Under the pieces are notes generated by a model. It was not told the DNA's origin and made no database searches. It saw only the letters and a list, made by a program, of their open reading frames with translations. Below are positions 17,467-26,750 of a stretch of 64,000 nucleotides of DNA, in pieces. The position numbers and the translations under genes were made by a program. Location: contig JAEWFW010000019.1 of the NCBI GenBank assembly GCA_023388635.1, positions 62,001 to 126,000 on the forward strand. Reading direction: 5' to 3'. The stretch is from Bacillota bacterium. Its GTDB lineage: Bacteria > Bacillota > Bacilli > Desulfuribacillales > Desulfuribacillaceae. The stretch's first letter is position 1; every line of letters starts with the position of its first letter.

Positions 17467-18200
17467 AAGAACAAGTAGCACTCGTCACCGGCGGATCACG
17501 CGGTATAGGGAAGGCAATTGCACTGGCATTAGCTGCTGCCGGAGCGAAAGTGGTCATCAATTATTCAGGCAGTGAGCAATCGGCGCTGGCTGTATGTGAG
17601 CAGATTGTACAAAACGGCGGTGAAGCGTCGATCTTTCGTGCCAACGTAGCAAACGCCGAAGAAGTACAGAATTTAATCACATATGTAGTGGACACCTATG
17701 GCAGAATTGATATCTTGATCAATAACGCGGGCATTACGCGGGATACGTTGTTAATGCGCATGAAAGAAAGCGAATGGGATGATGTCATAGACATCAACTT
17801 AAAAGGCGTCTTTAACTGCATCAAAGCTGTCAGCCGGCCGATGATCAAGCAGAAATCAGGCACGATTGTCAACCTCGCCTCGGTTGTGGGAATTACAGGA
17901 AATCCTGGACAAGCGAACTATGTGGCTTCGAAGGCAGGCGTGATTGGGCTGACGAAGACGGCGGCGAAGGAACTGGCTGCACGCAACATACGCGTCAACG
18001 CCATCGCTCCGGGATTCATAGAAACCGATATGACAGAGGCATTATCGGAAACAGTACGGCAAGAAATTGCCAAACAAATTCCTTTAGGCGTCATGGGACA
18101 ACCGGAGGATATTGCGAATACCGCTGTATTTCTCTGTTCACAACAGGCGCGCTATATCACTGGTCAAGTACTAGTAGTTGACGGTGGCTTAGTAATGTAA
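17460..18200 (+). CDS. fabG: 3-oxoacyl-[ACP] reductase
   Basis: 246 residues, a classical short-chain dehydrogenase: cofactor motif [12 protein letters not shown] at about residue 88, and the active-site YVASK preceded by the catalytic serine in NLASVVG. The C-terminal [15 protein letters not shown] is typical of FabG. It reduces 3-oxoacyl-ACP with NADPH. It starts inside the end of fabD (7-bp overlap) with GAGAGGGGG as ribosome binding site. Confidence 0.96.
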   Translation: MLKEQVALVTGGSRGIGKAIALALAAAGAKVVINYSGSEQSALAVCEQIVQNGGEASIFRANVANAEEVQNLITYVVDTYGRIDILINNAGITRDTLLMRMKESEWDDVIDINLKGVFNCIKAVSRPMIKQKSGTIVNLASVVGITGNPGQANYVASKAGVIGLTKTAAKELAARNIRVNAIAPGFIETDMTEALSETVRQEIAKQIPLGVMGQPEDIANTAVFLCSQQARYITGQVLVVDGGLVM

Positions 18201-18228
18201 TTATAATTGGGTGAGAGGGGGTGAAGGA

Positions 18229-18459
18229 ATGTCTGATGTATTAAGTCGTGTACAACAAATCGTTGTAGAGCGTTTGGGAGTGGAAGAGTCAGAAGTGACG
18301 TTGGAAGCATCTTTCAAGAACGATTTGAATGCAGATTCTTTGGATATTGTAGAACTTGTTATGGAATTGGAAGATGAGTTTGATATGGAAATTTCAGATG
18401 AAGACGCAGAGAAAATTGTCACAGTCGGAGATGCAGTAAAATATATCGAAAGCAAATAA
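18229..18459 (+). CDS. acpP: Acyl carrier protein
   Basis: 76 residues. The attachment serine for 4'-phosphopantetheine is Ser37 in [10 protein letters not shown]. The protein is strongly acidic as usual for ACP. The ATG at 18229 follows GGGGTGAAGG; a longer in-frame start at 18211 would include the ribosome binding site in the coding sequence. It is followed by a strong hairpin before fabF. Confidence 0.96.
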   Translation: MSDVLSRVQQIVVERLGVEESEVTLEASFKNDLNADSLDIVELVMELEDEFDMEISDEDAEKIVTVGDAVKYIESK

Positions 18460-18480
18460 TAGTCCTATACTGCTACATAA

Positions 18481-18510
18481 AAGGTCCCGTAACTCGAATT
18501 GCGGGACCTT
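18481..18510 (+). terminator. Stem-loop between acpP and fabF (attenuator or mRNA-stabilising hairpin)
   Basis: AAGGTCCCG pairs perfectly with CGGGACCTT, and the stem can extend by a G-U and two A-U pairs around a short loop. It lacks a T run (CTACTAAAAT follows), so it may act as an RNA-processing or stability element that raises acpP levels over fabF, rather than as a true terminator. Confidence 0.55.
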
Positions 18511-18527
18511 CTACTAAAATAAACGGG

Positions 18528-19775
18528 GTGGATATCATTAAAAAATGTGTCGTAATTACAGGACTGGGTGCTCTCACTCCCATAGGAAACAATGTAACAG
18601 ACTACTGGAATCATTTGTTGGCTGGAAAATCGGGAGTCGCTCTGATTGAAAAATTTGATACATCAGAATACCCGACAAAAATTGGCGCTGAAGTTAAGGG
18701 ATTTGATCCCGTCGAATATATTGATCGCAAAGAAGTAAAACGCATGGACAGATTCACACAATTTGCCGTCGCTGCGGCGAAAATGGCGATTGCCGATGCG
18801 CAACTCGACATTAACGAGCAGAATAGCCACCGGATCGGTGTGTATATTGGCTCGGGAATCGGGGGTCTTTCGACTTGGGAAGAACAGTATAACATTTTAC
18901 TAGAAAAAGGACCGAAGCGTGTCAGCCCGTTCCTGATACCGATGATGATCGCCAATATGGCGTCAGGTGTCACATCGATTCACGTCGGTGCCCGCGGACC
19001 GAACAGTGCAGCGATTTCTGCTTGTGCTACGGGGACACACTCGATCGGTGATGCATTTAAAATTATTCAACGCGGCGATGCCGATGTGATGATTGCCGGT
19101 GGAACAGAAGCTAGCATTACACCGCTGGGATTTGCCGGATTCTGCGCGGCAAGAGCGATGTCTACGAACAACGACCATCCGGAATTGGCAAGCCGCCCGT
19201 TTGACAAACAGCGCGACGGTTTCATCATGGGTGAAGGTGCCGGGGTGCTCGTTTTGGAAACATTAGAACACGCATTGGCGCGTGGGGCGCGAATCTATGC
19301 GGAAATGGCGGGCTACGGAATGAGCGGTGACGCTTATCATTTGACGGCACCGGCACCGGATGGAGAAGGCGCGACAAGGGCGATGCAAATCGCATTGGCG
19401 GATGCCGGATTGCAGCCGGAAGATGTCAGCTATATCAATGCCCACGGTACATCAACGGAGTTTAACGATAAATTCGAAACGCTTGCCATAAAGGCTGTAT
19501 TTAAGGACTACGCGTATAAGCTACCTGTCAGCTCGACGAAATCGATGACGGGACATCTTTTAGGGGCAGCAGGCGGCATTGAGGCAGTGGCGTGTGTCAA
19601 GGCAATTACCGATAATATAGTGCCTGCAACGATCAATTACGAAAACCCCGATCCGGAATGTGACCTAGATTATGTGCCAAATCAGGCGCGTCAACATACT
19701 GTCGAGGTCGCGATGTCTAATTCTTTGGGTTTTGGCGGACATAATGCTTCACTTTGTATAAAGAAATACCGATAA
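18528..19775 (+). CDS. fabF: 3-oxoacyl-[ACP] synthase II
   Basis: About 412-415 residues, a KAS II enzyme: catalytic cysteine in SACATGTHS, histidines in [11 protein letters not shown] and [12 protein letters not shown]. It does the condensing steps of chain elongation. The start is unusual. The GTG at 18528 overlaps the only ribosome binding site (GGGGTGG). Nine bases on, an ATT at 18537 is correctly spaced and gives [12 protein letters not shown], which matches homologues best. The true start may therefore be ATT. It is the last fab gene, followed by rnc. Confidence 0.94.
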   Translation: MDIIKKCVVITGLGALTPIGNNVTDYWNHLLAGKSGVALIEKFDTSEYPTKIGAEVKGFDPVEYIDRKEVKRMDRFTQFAVAAAKMAIADAQLDINEQNSHRIGVYIGSGIGGLSTWEEQYNILLEKGPKRVSPFLIPMMIANMASGVTSIHVGARGPNSAAISACATGTHSIGDAFKIIQRGDADVMIAGGTEASITPLGFAGFCAARAMSTNNDHPELASRPFDKQRDGFIMGEGAGVLVLETLEHALARGARIYAEMAGYGMSGDAYHLTAPAPDGEGATRAMQIALADAGLQPEDVSYINAHGTSTEFNDKFETLAIKAVFKDYAYKLPVSSTKSMTGHLLGAAGGIEAVACVKAITDNIVPATINYENPDPECDLDYVPNQARQHTVEVAMSNSLGFGGHNASLCIKKYR

Positions 19776-19780
19776 AATAA

Positions 19781-19806
19781 GAGGGAGTGCGCATACGTAC
19801 TTCCTC
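19781..19806 (+). other. Hairpin in front of rnc, possible RNase III self-cleavage site
   Basis: GAGGGAGT and ACTTCCTC pair with one G-U, and three further pairs close a four-base loop (CATA): 11 pairs in all. No T run follows, so it is not a terminator. In several bacteria RNase III cleaves a stem in its own leader; this stem is short for that role. Confidence 0.4.
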
Positions 19807-19833
19807 ATTTCAGTGAAGGTGCGTGAAGTTGTG

Positions 19834-20553
19834 ATGAGGCGATTTGAACAGCTCCAACAAGATTTGAAAATTGAATTTAAAAACAAAAAATTGTTGTATC
19901 AGGCATTTACCCATGCTTCGTACATCAATGAACATCGTAAAGAATTGAAAGAAGACAACGAGCGTTTGGAATTCCTAGGAGATGCGATTTTAGAATTGAC
20001 TGTCAGCGAGTATTTGTACAAGACATATCCTAAAATGAAAGAAGGCGAATTGACAAAATTGCGCGCCGCCGTCGTCTGTGAAACATCACTAGTTGCCTAT
20101 GCTAACCGTCTGAATTTCGGTTCCTATATTCTTTTAGGAAAAGGGGAAGAGCACACGGGCGGAAGGCAGCGACCGGCACTTCTTGCCGATGTGTTTGAAG
20201 CGTTTATCGGTGCGCTGTATCTGGATCAAGGTTTGACGGCAGTGGAAGTATTATTAGGTTCATATGTATTTCCGTTAATTTCTGACGGGAAATACAAACA
20301 GTTCCACGATTATAAAAGTGAACTGCAAGAATACGTTCAAGAGAAGCTTCTGGGAACGATTGAATATCGGATTATCGATGAACAAGGTCCGGCGCACCAA
20401 AAGACATTTGTTTCGAAAGTGTACATAGCCGATCAACCGATCGGTCAAGGTAAAGGAAAGACGAAGAAAGAAGCGGAACAGGAAGCCGCCAGTTTCACGT
20501 TGAATATATTGATGGGGATTGACCATGCAACAGACAACGAAGACCAAACATAA
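19834..20553 (+). CDS. rnc: Ribonuclease III
   Basis: 239 residues: an RNase III catalytic domain with the signature [13 protein letters not shown], and a C-terminal double-stranded RNA-binding domain (from [12 protein letters not shown] to [12 protein letters not shown]). It processes rRNA precursors and other double-stranded RNA. The ATG at 19834 is taken, with AAGGTG upstream; the GTG just before it is equally possible. rnc between fabF and smc is the usual order. Its 3' end overlaps the next gene by 29 bp. Confidence 0.95.
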   Translation: MRRFEQLQQDLKIEFKNKKLLYQAFTHASYINEHRKELKEDNERLEFLGDAILELTVSEYLYKTYPKMKEGELTKLRAAVVCETSLVAYANRLNFGSYILLGKGEEHTGGRQRPALLADVFEAFIGALYLDQGLTAVEVLLGSYVFPLISDGKYKQFHDYKSELQEYVQEKLLGTIEYRIIDEQGPAHQKTFVSKVYIADQPIGQGKGKTKKEAEQEAASFTLNILMGIDHATDNEDQT

Positions 20554-21577
20554 GCGAATCTCTGTATTTGTATCTCATTTAGGATGCCCTCATGATTGTG
20601 CTTACTGCAACCAGGAAAAAATCACAGGACAAAAGAAGTCACACTATCGTTCGATCGATCAGATACGCAACGAAATTGAGACACAATTGTCAACGATTTG
20701 CTGTGAACAGAATCATGTGGAAATAGCTTTTTTCGGTGGAAGTTTTACAGGGTTACCCCAGAAATATCGGCAGGAGCTTTTAGAGCTCGCCAAACAATAC
20801 ACAGAGCGATACGGTTTGCAAGGTATTCGCTTTTCGACTCGTCCCGACTACATAACGAAAGAAATTCTCGAATCATTGCAGCCGTATCCAATTGTCGCCA
20901 TCGAGCTTGGCGTTCAGTCTCTTGATCCAAATGTGCTCAGCATGTCTAAGCGGGGTCACACCCTTGATGACGTATACCATGCCGCAAAATTATTGAAAGA
21001 ATCAACCTATCAATGGGGGATACAAGTGATGACAGGGCTGCCCGGCGATACACGGAACACAGCGCTGGAAACGACACGCAAAGTGATTGAGCTGGCTCCC
21101 AATTTTGTACGCATTTATCCGACGCTCGTACTGGAGAATACGGAATTGGCTGCGTGGTATCGTCAAGGCACATATCGCCCGTGGTCATTGGAAGAAACCA
21201 TAGATCGCGTCGCAGAAATGTTGGAAATGTTCTATCAGTCAGGCATTCCCGTCATTCGCCTAGGGCTACAGCAGAGTGAAGAACTCAATACAGATGATGC
21301 GGTGTTAGCGGGACCACATCACCCGAATATCCGTCAATTGATTGAAACACAATATTTTAGAAATATGCTCGATACGATTGGCGCGGAACGAGAGAGTAGC
21401 GCTCCCGGCAAACAGCATGTCTGCATTGTCATTCACCCGGCAGACGAAACGGCAGTGCGCGGAGTAAACAATCAGAATATCCGGTATTTTACCGAGCGCT
21501 ATGGGCTGTCACTGGTGCTTGAGAAGGATTTGCATCAACTGCAAAAGATGATACAATATAAATTCGAGCCTAACTAA
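20525..21577 (+). CDS. Radical SAM protein, Elp3-like
   Basis: 350 residues. The radical SAM cysteine motif CX3CX2C is visible as CPHDCAYC near residue 21, followed by FFGGSFTGL, and ELGVQS and MTGLPGDT further on, all typical of Elp3/HemN-type radical SAM domains. There is no acetyltransferase domain, so it is shorter than true Elp3. Proteins of this group often lie between rnc and smc in Clostridia and some Bacilli; their substrate is not established. Start ATG 20525 has GGGG upstream and lies in the end of rnc. Confidence 0.8.
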   Translation: MQQTTKTKHKRISVFVSHLGCPHDCAYCNQEKITGQKKSHYRSIDQIRNEIETQLSTICCEQNHVEIAFFGGSFTGLPQKYRQELLELAKQYTERYGLQGIRFSTRPDYITKEILESLQPYPIVAIELGVQSLDPNVLSMSKRGHTLDDVYHAAKLLKESTYQWGIQVMTGLPGDTRNTALETTRKVIELAPNFVRIYPTLVLENTELAAWYRQGTYRPWSLEETIDRVAEMLEMFYQSGIPVIRLGLQQSEELNTDDAVLAGPHHPNIRQLIETQYFRNMLDTIGAERESSAPGKQHVCIVIHPADETAVRGVNNQNIRYFTERYGLSLVLEKDLHQLQKMIQYKFEPN

Positions 21578-21718
21578 CTTGGCGTAAGTCTCTCACCACT
21601 TTAGGCGGGAGTCCAACGCTAACTAAGTCATGCATTGCAGTTCTACAGTTCAGCTGGGGTAAAAGCATCTCTGTCTGAATTAAGAACTTGCTTCAATAGC
21701 CTGTTTGGGAGTGACGCT
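21578..21718. mobile_element. Possible remnant of an IS200/IS605-type element end
   Basis: The gap between the radical SAM gene and smc has a hairpin at 21590-21611 (CTCTCACC with GGCGGGAG around ACTTTA, one mismatch). Its sequence resembles the hairpins at the right ends of IS605/TnpB elements as I remember them. The octamer CTAACTAA flanks it at 21570-21577 and 21619-21626. A 22-bp dispersed repeat lies at 21675-21696. No transposase or tnpB reading frame is present. Confidence 0.3.
21675..21696. repeat. Copy A2 of a 22-bp dispersed repeat
   Basis: Identical over 22 bp to 8991-9012. It lies 23 bp before the smc start. Confidence 0.6.
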
Positions 21719-24700
21719 ATGTTTTTAAAACGATTAGAGATCCGTGGTTTTAAATCCTTTGCAGACAAAATTGAATTGGAATTTCCTCAGGGGATTACTG
21801 CTGTCGTGGGACCGAACGGAAGCGGAAAAAGCAATATTTCCGACGCGGTGCGCTGGGTTCTCGGTGAACAAAGCGCCAAATCGTTGCGCGGACAAAAGAT
21901 GGAAGACGTAATTTTTGCCGGCAGCGACAGCCGCAAGGCGATTAATTTTGCCGAAGTGACTCTCGTACTCGATAATGAACAACAGGATTTACCATTGGAA
22001 TACAGTGAAGTAGCTGTGACGCGTAAAGTGTATCGTTCTGGTGAAAGTGAATATATGATTAACAACCAAAACTGCCGCCTGAAAGATATTACGGAGTTGT
22101 TTATGGATACGGGATTAGGAAAAGAAGCGTATTCAATTATCGGACAAGGCAGAATCGAAGAAATCCTCAGTACGAAATCAGAAGAACGCCGCGGTATTTT
22201 TGAAGAAGCAGCGGGCATCGTTAAATATAAGACACGCCGTCGTGAGGCAGAAAAGCGTTTGCAGGAAACAGAGGACAACCTCACGCGCGTCCATGATATT
22301 ATCAATGAACTCGAAGGTCAGATTGATCCACTACAAGAAGCGTCGGAAAAAGCGGAGATGTATTTGCAACTCAAATCGCAGCTTCGCCGCGTCGACATCT
22401 CATTATACGCTTACCAAATTGATCGGATCGATAAAGAATGCCAGGTGCTTTTACAGGAAAAAGCGCAGCTAAATGAGGCATTACAGAATTTGTCGGCGGA
22501 AATTCATACGAAGGATGCCGATTACACAGAGATGCGCTGGAACCTGTCCAAATGTGAGCAGACGCTCGACCAACTGCAGCAGCAGTATACGGAAGTATCT
22601 ACACAATTGGAAAAGGCGATGGGGGACAAAAACGTTTTGCTGGAACGGGAGAAAAACCTGCGTCTGTCTGCGGAATCCTTAGCCGGAGAAGCGGAAGAGA
22701 TTCAGCAAATCATTCTGACGAAGCAAGGTTCTGCCGAAACCAAACAAGGGGATTTCCGGCAATTGCAGCTCCAATTTGAGGATAAGAAGCGAGAATTGCA
22801 GGCACAGATTGATCAATTGGAGCAGTATGAGCGGCAATTACATAATCAAGATGCCAGCACCGAGACGTTGAAGGCAGATTTAATCGAAATTCTGCACGAA
22901 CAGACGACCGTCAAAAATAATATTCACCATTTAAACCAGGGAATCGCCGGAACGGAAGCAAAAATATCGGAATTGCTGCGCCAGAAAGAAGCACTTATAC
23001 AACAGATATCCCATGTGGAGCAGCAAGTCAAGCAAATGCAAGTGCAGATTGACGACAGTCAGCAGCACCTGCACGCGGCAAAGTCGGAATACCAAACTCG
23101 TCAGGCAGACTGGGAAAAACAGCAGGCTGCTTTGGAGCAAATGCTCCGACAACAACAACAGCAGACGCAGTTGCTGCATGCAAGAATCGATCGTAAGCAA
23201 TTGCTATCGGACATGGAAAGTGAATTTGCCGGGTATTTCCAAGGAACGAAGGAAATCCTTTTGGCAAAAAATCGTCAAACCTCCGAATGGAACGGCGTAC
23301 GGGGAGCCGTCGTCGATCTCATAGAAGTGCCGCGAAAATATGAAACGGCTGTGGAGACGGCACTAGGCAATGCTTTGCAGTATATCGTTGTCGACCATGA
23401 ACAGACGGCACAGACATGTATCCAATACTTGAAAAGTAGAAGCCGCGGTCGGGCGACGTTTTTGCCGATGTCGATTATCGAGGCAAATGCTCGGAAATAT
23501 CCTGTGTGTGAGGGGAATCGCGGGTTTATCGGCTATGCCAATGAAATTGTGACGACCCCGCAAGAATACCGGCATATTGTCGACAATTTGTTGGGAAATG
23601 TGATTATCGCCGATGACATTCAAACAGCGACGGAAATTGCCCGAAAGGCATCGTACCGCTGCCGTGTCGTCACCTTAGAAGGAGATTATATCAATCCCGG
23701 CGGTGCAATGACGGGGGGAAGCAGCCAAAAAAAGGCGGTTTCGATTATGAGCCGTAAAAATGAAGTCAACGCGCTAAAAAAAGAAATTGCAGAGATGGAA
23801 AAACAGCTTGCCGTTTATGCGGAACAATGTAAACAAAAGGAGCAAGCGGTCAATGAAATAAAAGAGTCCATTGAATCCGTCAAATTGAACATTGAAACAA
23901 TCCAAGCGACACAACTAGAGCTTAACGCACAATTACAAAAGCATGAGCAAGAAATGCAGTATCGCCAAGAAAACTTGCAGATGCTTTTACAAGAAGACCA
24001 GCATTACGCTGAGCAAATCGCTGCGCTACGTCAAAATAAACTTGACGCAGATCAACGTCTCACTCAATTGCTCTCGGAGCAGCAGGAAATTGAGGTGACA
24101 TTGCAAAGCAGCCAGCAGCGGTTGAAAGAAAGCACCGTAGAAAAAGATTCGGCATCATCGAAAATTACGGAATTGCGCATCGAACTGGCGAAATACGAAG
24201 AACAAATTAAGACATTACAAGAAATTCATCAGCGGGATGTTCAGGAATTGCAGGAATTGCAAGAACGTGAAGCGCGGCTTCGCAAAAACATTGAACAGCA
24301 GCAAAGCCAAAATCACGAAGTCCAAGCAAGAGCGGCTGAATTGGAGCAGACGATCCTGTCGGAAAACGCGAAAAAAGAGCAATTGCAGCAAGAAATTGAG
24401 CAGATGCGCGTCACACGCAGACGTATGCAAGATGAAATTTCCGCTGCGGAGTCCAACATCAATGAACTTTCACAGCAAGCGAAGAAGCTGGAACGGCATA
24501 TTCAGCAATTGGAAGTCAAGGAAAACCGCTTTGATGTCGAACTGAACAATGCCTTGGAGCAGTTGCAGCAGGAATATGAAATCAGTTTTGAGCGCGCTTT
24601 AGAAGAATATCCTTTAGAAGGTGGAGTAGAAGAATCAAAGACATTTGTCAAGCAGTTGAAGGACAAGATTTCCGCGCTCGGCAATGTGAATCTGGGTGCC

Positions 24701-25309
24701 ATCGAAGAATATCAACGCGTCCATGAGCGCTATCATTTCCTCAAAAACCAACGGGAAGATTTACTGGAAGCGATCCATAAACTCTACCAGGTAATTTCGG
24801 AAATGAATGAGGAAATGGAGCGACGTTTTATTGATAGTTTTAATCAAATACGCTATAGTTTTTCTGAAGTGTTTCAGCAAATGTTTGGCGGTGGCAGAGC
24901 CAATCTGCAACTGACGGACAGTGACAATGTATTGACAAGCGGGATTGAGATTTTTGCCGAACCTCCGGGTAAGAAATTGCAGCATCTTTCCTTGCTGTCC
25001 GGCGGAGAACGTGCCCTAACGGCTATTGCACTGCTATTCGCCATTTTGCGGATTACGCCGGTGCCGTTCTGTATATTGGATGAGGTTGAAGCGGCGTTGG
25101 ACGAAAGCAATGTCACGCGATTTGCCAATTACTTGCGGCAATTCAGCGAACAGACACAATTTATCGTCGTTACACACCGCAAAGGCACGATGGAAGCCGC
25201 CGACGTTTTATACGGTGTTACGATGGAAGGAACGGGAGTATCTAAAATGGTATCTGTCCGCTTAGAAGATGTCATAGCGCTTGATGTGGAGCAAGTAGAA
25301 GCATCGTAA
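21719..25309 (+). CDS. smc: Chromosome segregation protein SMC
   Basis: 1196 residues in the full SMC layout: N-terminal ATPase half with Walker A GPNGSGKSN, a long coiled coil, the hinge domain (about residues 510-640, with the GGAMTGG segment after it), a second coiled coil, and the C-terminal half with signature LSGGERALTAIALLFAI and Walker B FCILDEVEAALD. It is the core of bacterial condensin with ScpA and ScpB. The ATG at 21719 gives the standard FLKRLEIRGFKSFAD start and has GGGAGTGA upstream; an upstream in-frame ATG lies in repeat sequence. Confidence 0.97.
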   Translation: MFLKRLEIRGFKSFADKIELEFPQGITAVVGPNGSGKSNISDAVRWVLGEQSAKSLRGQKMEDVIFAGSDSRKAINFAEVTLVLDNEQQDLPLEYSEVAVTRKVYRSGESEYMINNQNCRLKDITELFMDTGLGKEAYSIIGQGRIEEILSTKSEERRGIFEEAAGIVKYKTRRREAEKRLQETEDNLTRVHDIINELEGQIDPLQEASEKAEMYLQLKSQLRRVDISLYAYQIDRIDKECQVLLQEKAQLNEALQNLSAEIHTKDADYTEMRWNLSKCEQTLDQLQQQYTEVSTQLEKAMGDKNVLLEREKNLRLSAESLAGEAEEIQQIILTKQGSAETKQGDFRQLQLQFEDKKRELQAQIDQLEQYERQLHNQDASTETLKADLIEILHEQTTVKNNIHHLNQGIAGTEAKISELLRQKEALIQQISHVEQQVKQMQVQIDDSQQHLHAAKSEYQTRQADWEKQQAALEQMLRQQQQQTQLLHARIDRKQLLSDMESEFAGYFQGTKEILLAKNRQTSEWNGVRGAVVDLIEVPRKYETAVETALGNALQYIVVDHEQTAQTCIQYLKSRSRGRATFLPMSIIEANARKYPVCEGNRGFIGYANEIVTTPQEYRHIVDNLLGNVIIADDIQTATEIARKASYRCRVVTLEGDYINPGGAMTGGSSQKKAVSIMSRKNEVNALKKEIAEMEKQLAVYAEQCKQKEQAVNEIKESIESVKLNIETIQATQLELNAQLQKHEQEMQYRQENLQMLLQEDQHYAEQIAALRQNKLDADQRLTQLLSEQQEIEVTLQSSQQRLKESTVEKDSASSKITELRIELAKYEEQIKTLQEIHQRDVQELQELQEREARLRKNIEQQQSQNHEVQARAAELEQTILSENAKKEQLQQEIEQMRVTRRRMQDEISAAESNINELSQQAKKLERHIQQLEVKENRFDVELNNALEQLQQEYEISFERALEEYPLEGGVEESKTFVKQLKDKISALGNVNLGAIEEYQRVHERYHFLKNQREDLLEAIHKLYQVISEMNEEMERRFIDSFNQIRYSFSEVFQQMFGGGRANLQLTDSDNVLTSGIEIFAEPPGKKLQHLSLLSGGERALTAIALLFAILRITPVPFCILDEVEAALDESNVTRFANYLRQFSEQTQFIVVTHRKGTMEAADVLYGVTMEGTGVSKMVSVRLEDVIALDVEQVEAS

Positions 25310-25341
25310 AGAAATGCCACTATTAAAAGGAGAATCGACCC

Positions 25342-26325
25342 ATGGGACTGTTTAGTAAGATCAAAAGTAAATTCGTTGAGACAAAACAAGAAATAGAGCA
25401 AGCAGGGCAGAAGTTTAAAGAAGGATTGACAAAAACGCGAGACTCCTTCGTCGGTAAAGTCGAAGATTTATTTAGCCGTACGGCGACGATTGACGAAGAT
25501 TTTTATGAAGAACTGGAAGAAATCCTCATATCTTCCGATATCGGCGTCAGCACCGTCATGGAATTGATGGACGAGTTGCGCACCCAAGTGAAAGAGCGAA
25601 AAATAACGGAAGCGACTGATTTACAGCCGATTTTGATTGAACAATTAGTCAGCATCATGGATGAACAAGATAATGCGATTAATTTTCAGCAAGATCAAAT
25701 GACTGTGATCGTCGTCGTCGGCGTCAACGGTGCCGGTAAGACGACGACAATCGGCAAGTTGGCACATAAATTCAGACAGCAAGATTTGAAAGTTGTCTTA
25801 GCGGCAGGCGATACGTTCCGTGCAGCTGCCATCGACCAGTTGAAGGTTTGGGGGCAGCGCTCTAACGTCGACGTGATTGCCCAGCAGGAAGGTTCCGATC
25901 CGGCGGCGGTGATGTACGACGCGATCCATGCCGCGAAAGCGCGCAAAGCCGATGTACTTATCTGTGATACGGCAGGCAGATTGCATAATAAAACGAATCT
26001 GATGAACGAATTGAATAAAGTTTACCGCGTGATTGGCAACGAGATTCCCGGAGCGCCCCATGAAGTTTTGCTCGTGCTCGATGCGACGACGGGACAGAAT
26101 GCGATGCTGCAAGCAAAAACATTTGGCGAGTCCGCCGGAGTCACGGGTATCGTTTTGACGAAGCTCGACGGAACGGCAAAGGGTGGAATCGTCATCGCCA
26201 TATGCAAAGAATTGAAGATTCCTGTCAAGCTCGTAGGACTCGGAGAGCGTGTCGAGGACTTGCAGGAATTCGACCAGCAGAAATTTATTGCAGCATTATT
26301 TGATGGTGTCAAGAATATTTCTTGA
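25342..26325 (+). CDS. ftsY: Signal recognition particle receptor FtsY
   Basis: 327 residues. A short charged N-terminal part is followed by the NG domains: P-loop [14 protein letters not shown] and [13 protein letters not shown]ase motifs. FtsY docks the SRP-ribosome complex to the membrane. It has the short N-terminal A region usual for Gram-positive bacteria. The last codons form one arm of its own terminator, and the -35 of the next promoter overlaps the stop codon. Confidence 0.97.
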   Translation: MGLFSKIKSKFVETKQEIEQAGQKFKEGLTKTRDSFVGKVEDLFSRTATIDEDFYEELEEILISSDIGVSTVMELMDELRTQVKERKITEATDLQPILIEQLVSIMDEQDNAINFQQDQMTVIVVVGVNGAGKTTTIGKLAHKFRQQDLKVVLAAGDTFRAAAIDQLKVWGQRSNVDVIAQQEGSDPAAVMYDAIHAAKARKADVLICDTAGRLHNKTNLMNELNKVYRVIGNEIPGAPHEVLLVLDATTGQNAMLQAKTFGESAGVTGIVLTKLDGTAKGGIVIAICKELKIPVKLVGLGERVEDLQEFDQQKFIAALFDGVKNIS

Positions 26326-26341
26326 CACCGATTGTTTTTTT
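26305..26341 (+). terminator. Terminator embedded in the 3' end of ftsY
   Basis: GGTGTCAAGAA and TTCTTGACACC form a perfect 11-bp stem with a three-base loop, followed within four bases by a run of T. The stem includes the ftsY stop codon. Confidence 0.82.
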
Positions 26342-26350
26342 GTGTATGAT
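26322..26350 (+). promoter_or_regulatory. Sigma-A promoter for ylxM-ffh overlapping the ftsY terminator
   Basis: TTGACA (26322-26327), a 17-base spacer and TATGAT (26345-26350). The -35 lies in the 3' arm of the ftsY terminator and overlaps the ftsY stop codon. Confidence 0.65.
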
Positions 26351-26395
26351 ACAAAAGAGTTTTGATTCGGAGGGTATAGACGAGGAGGATTTCGC

Positions 26396-26737
26396 TTGCT
26401 GGAAAGAGCTACGAGAGCAAATCTGTTATACGATTTTTACGGACCTTTACTTTCTGAGAAACAGCGAGAACTATTTGAATTGTACTACCATGATGATTTA
26501 TCGCTCGGTGAAATTGCCGAGACACATGATATATCGCGCCAAGGAATCTATGACAATATTAAACGTACAGAGAAGACATTAGAAGATTTTGAAAGCAAAT
26601 TACAACTGTACGACAAATACCTTGTACGCGAATCCGTATATATGCAGCTCATACAACAGATTACGACGACAGCAATGTCGGTGGAAGAAAGACAAGCGTG
26701 TATGCAATTAATTGAAATGCTTCAAATGAATGAATAA
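26396..26737 (+). CDS. ylxM: SRP-associated DNA-binding-like protein YlxM
   Basis: 113 residues of the UPF0122/YlxM family. It contains a sigma-70 region 4-like helix-turn-helix (LGEIAETHDISRQGIYDNIKR, residues ~38-58). YlxM binds SRP components in streptococci. The TTG at 26396 is the start, with GAGGAGG seven bases upstream. The gene precedes ffh by 13 bp, as is usual, and has its own promoter. Confidence 0.92.
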   Translation: MLERATRANLLYDFYGPLLSEKQRELFELYYHDDLSLGEIAETHDISRQGIYDNIKRTEKTLEDFESKLQLYDKYLVRESVYMQLIQQITTTAMSVEERQACMQLIEMLQMNE

Positions 26738-26750
26738 GGGAGGCGGCGCT

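Noticed and set aside
21635..21718. Longer smc start at 21635
   Set aside because: It would place the repeat sequence in the protein and add residues before the conserved FLKRLEIRGFKSF start; GGGAGTGA precedes the ATG at 21719.
26330..26750. SRP (4.5S/scRNA) gene near ffh
   Set aside because: The conserved helix 8 sequence was not found in this or any other gap.
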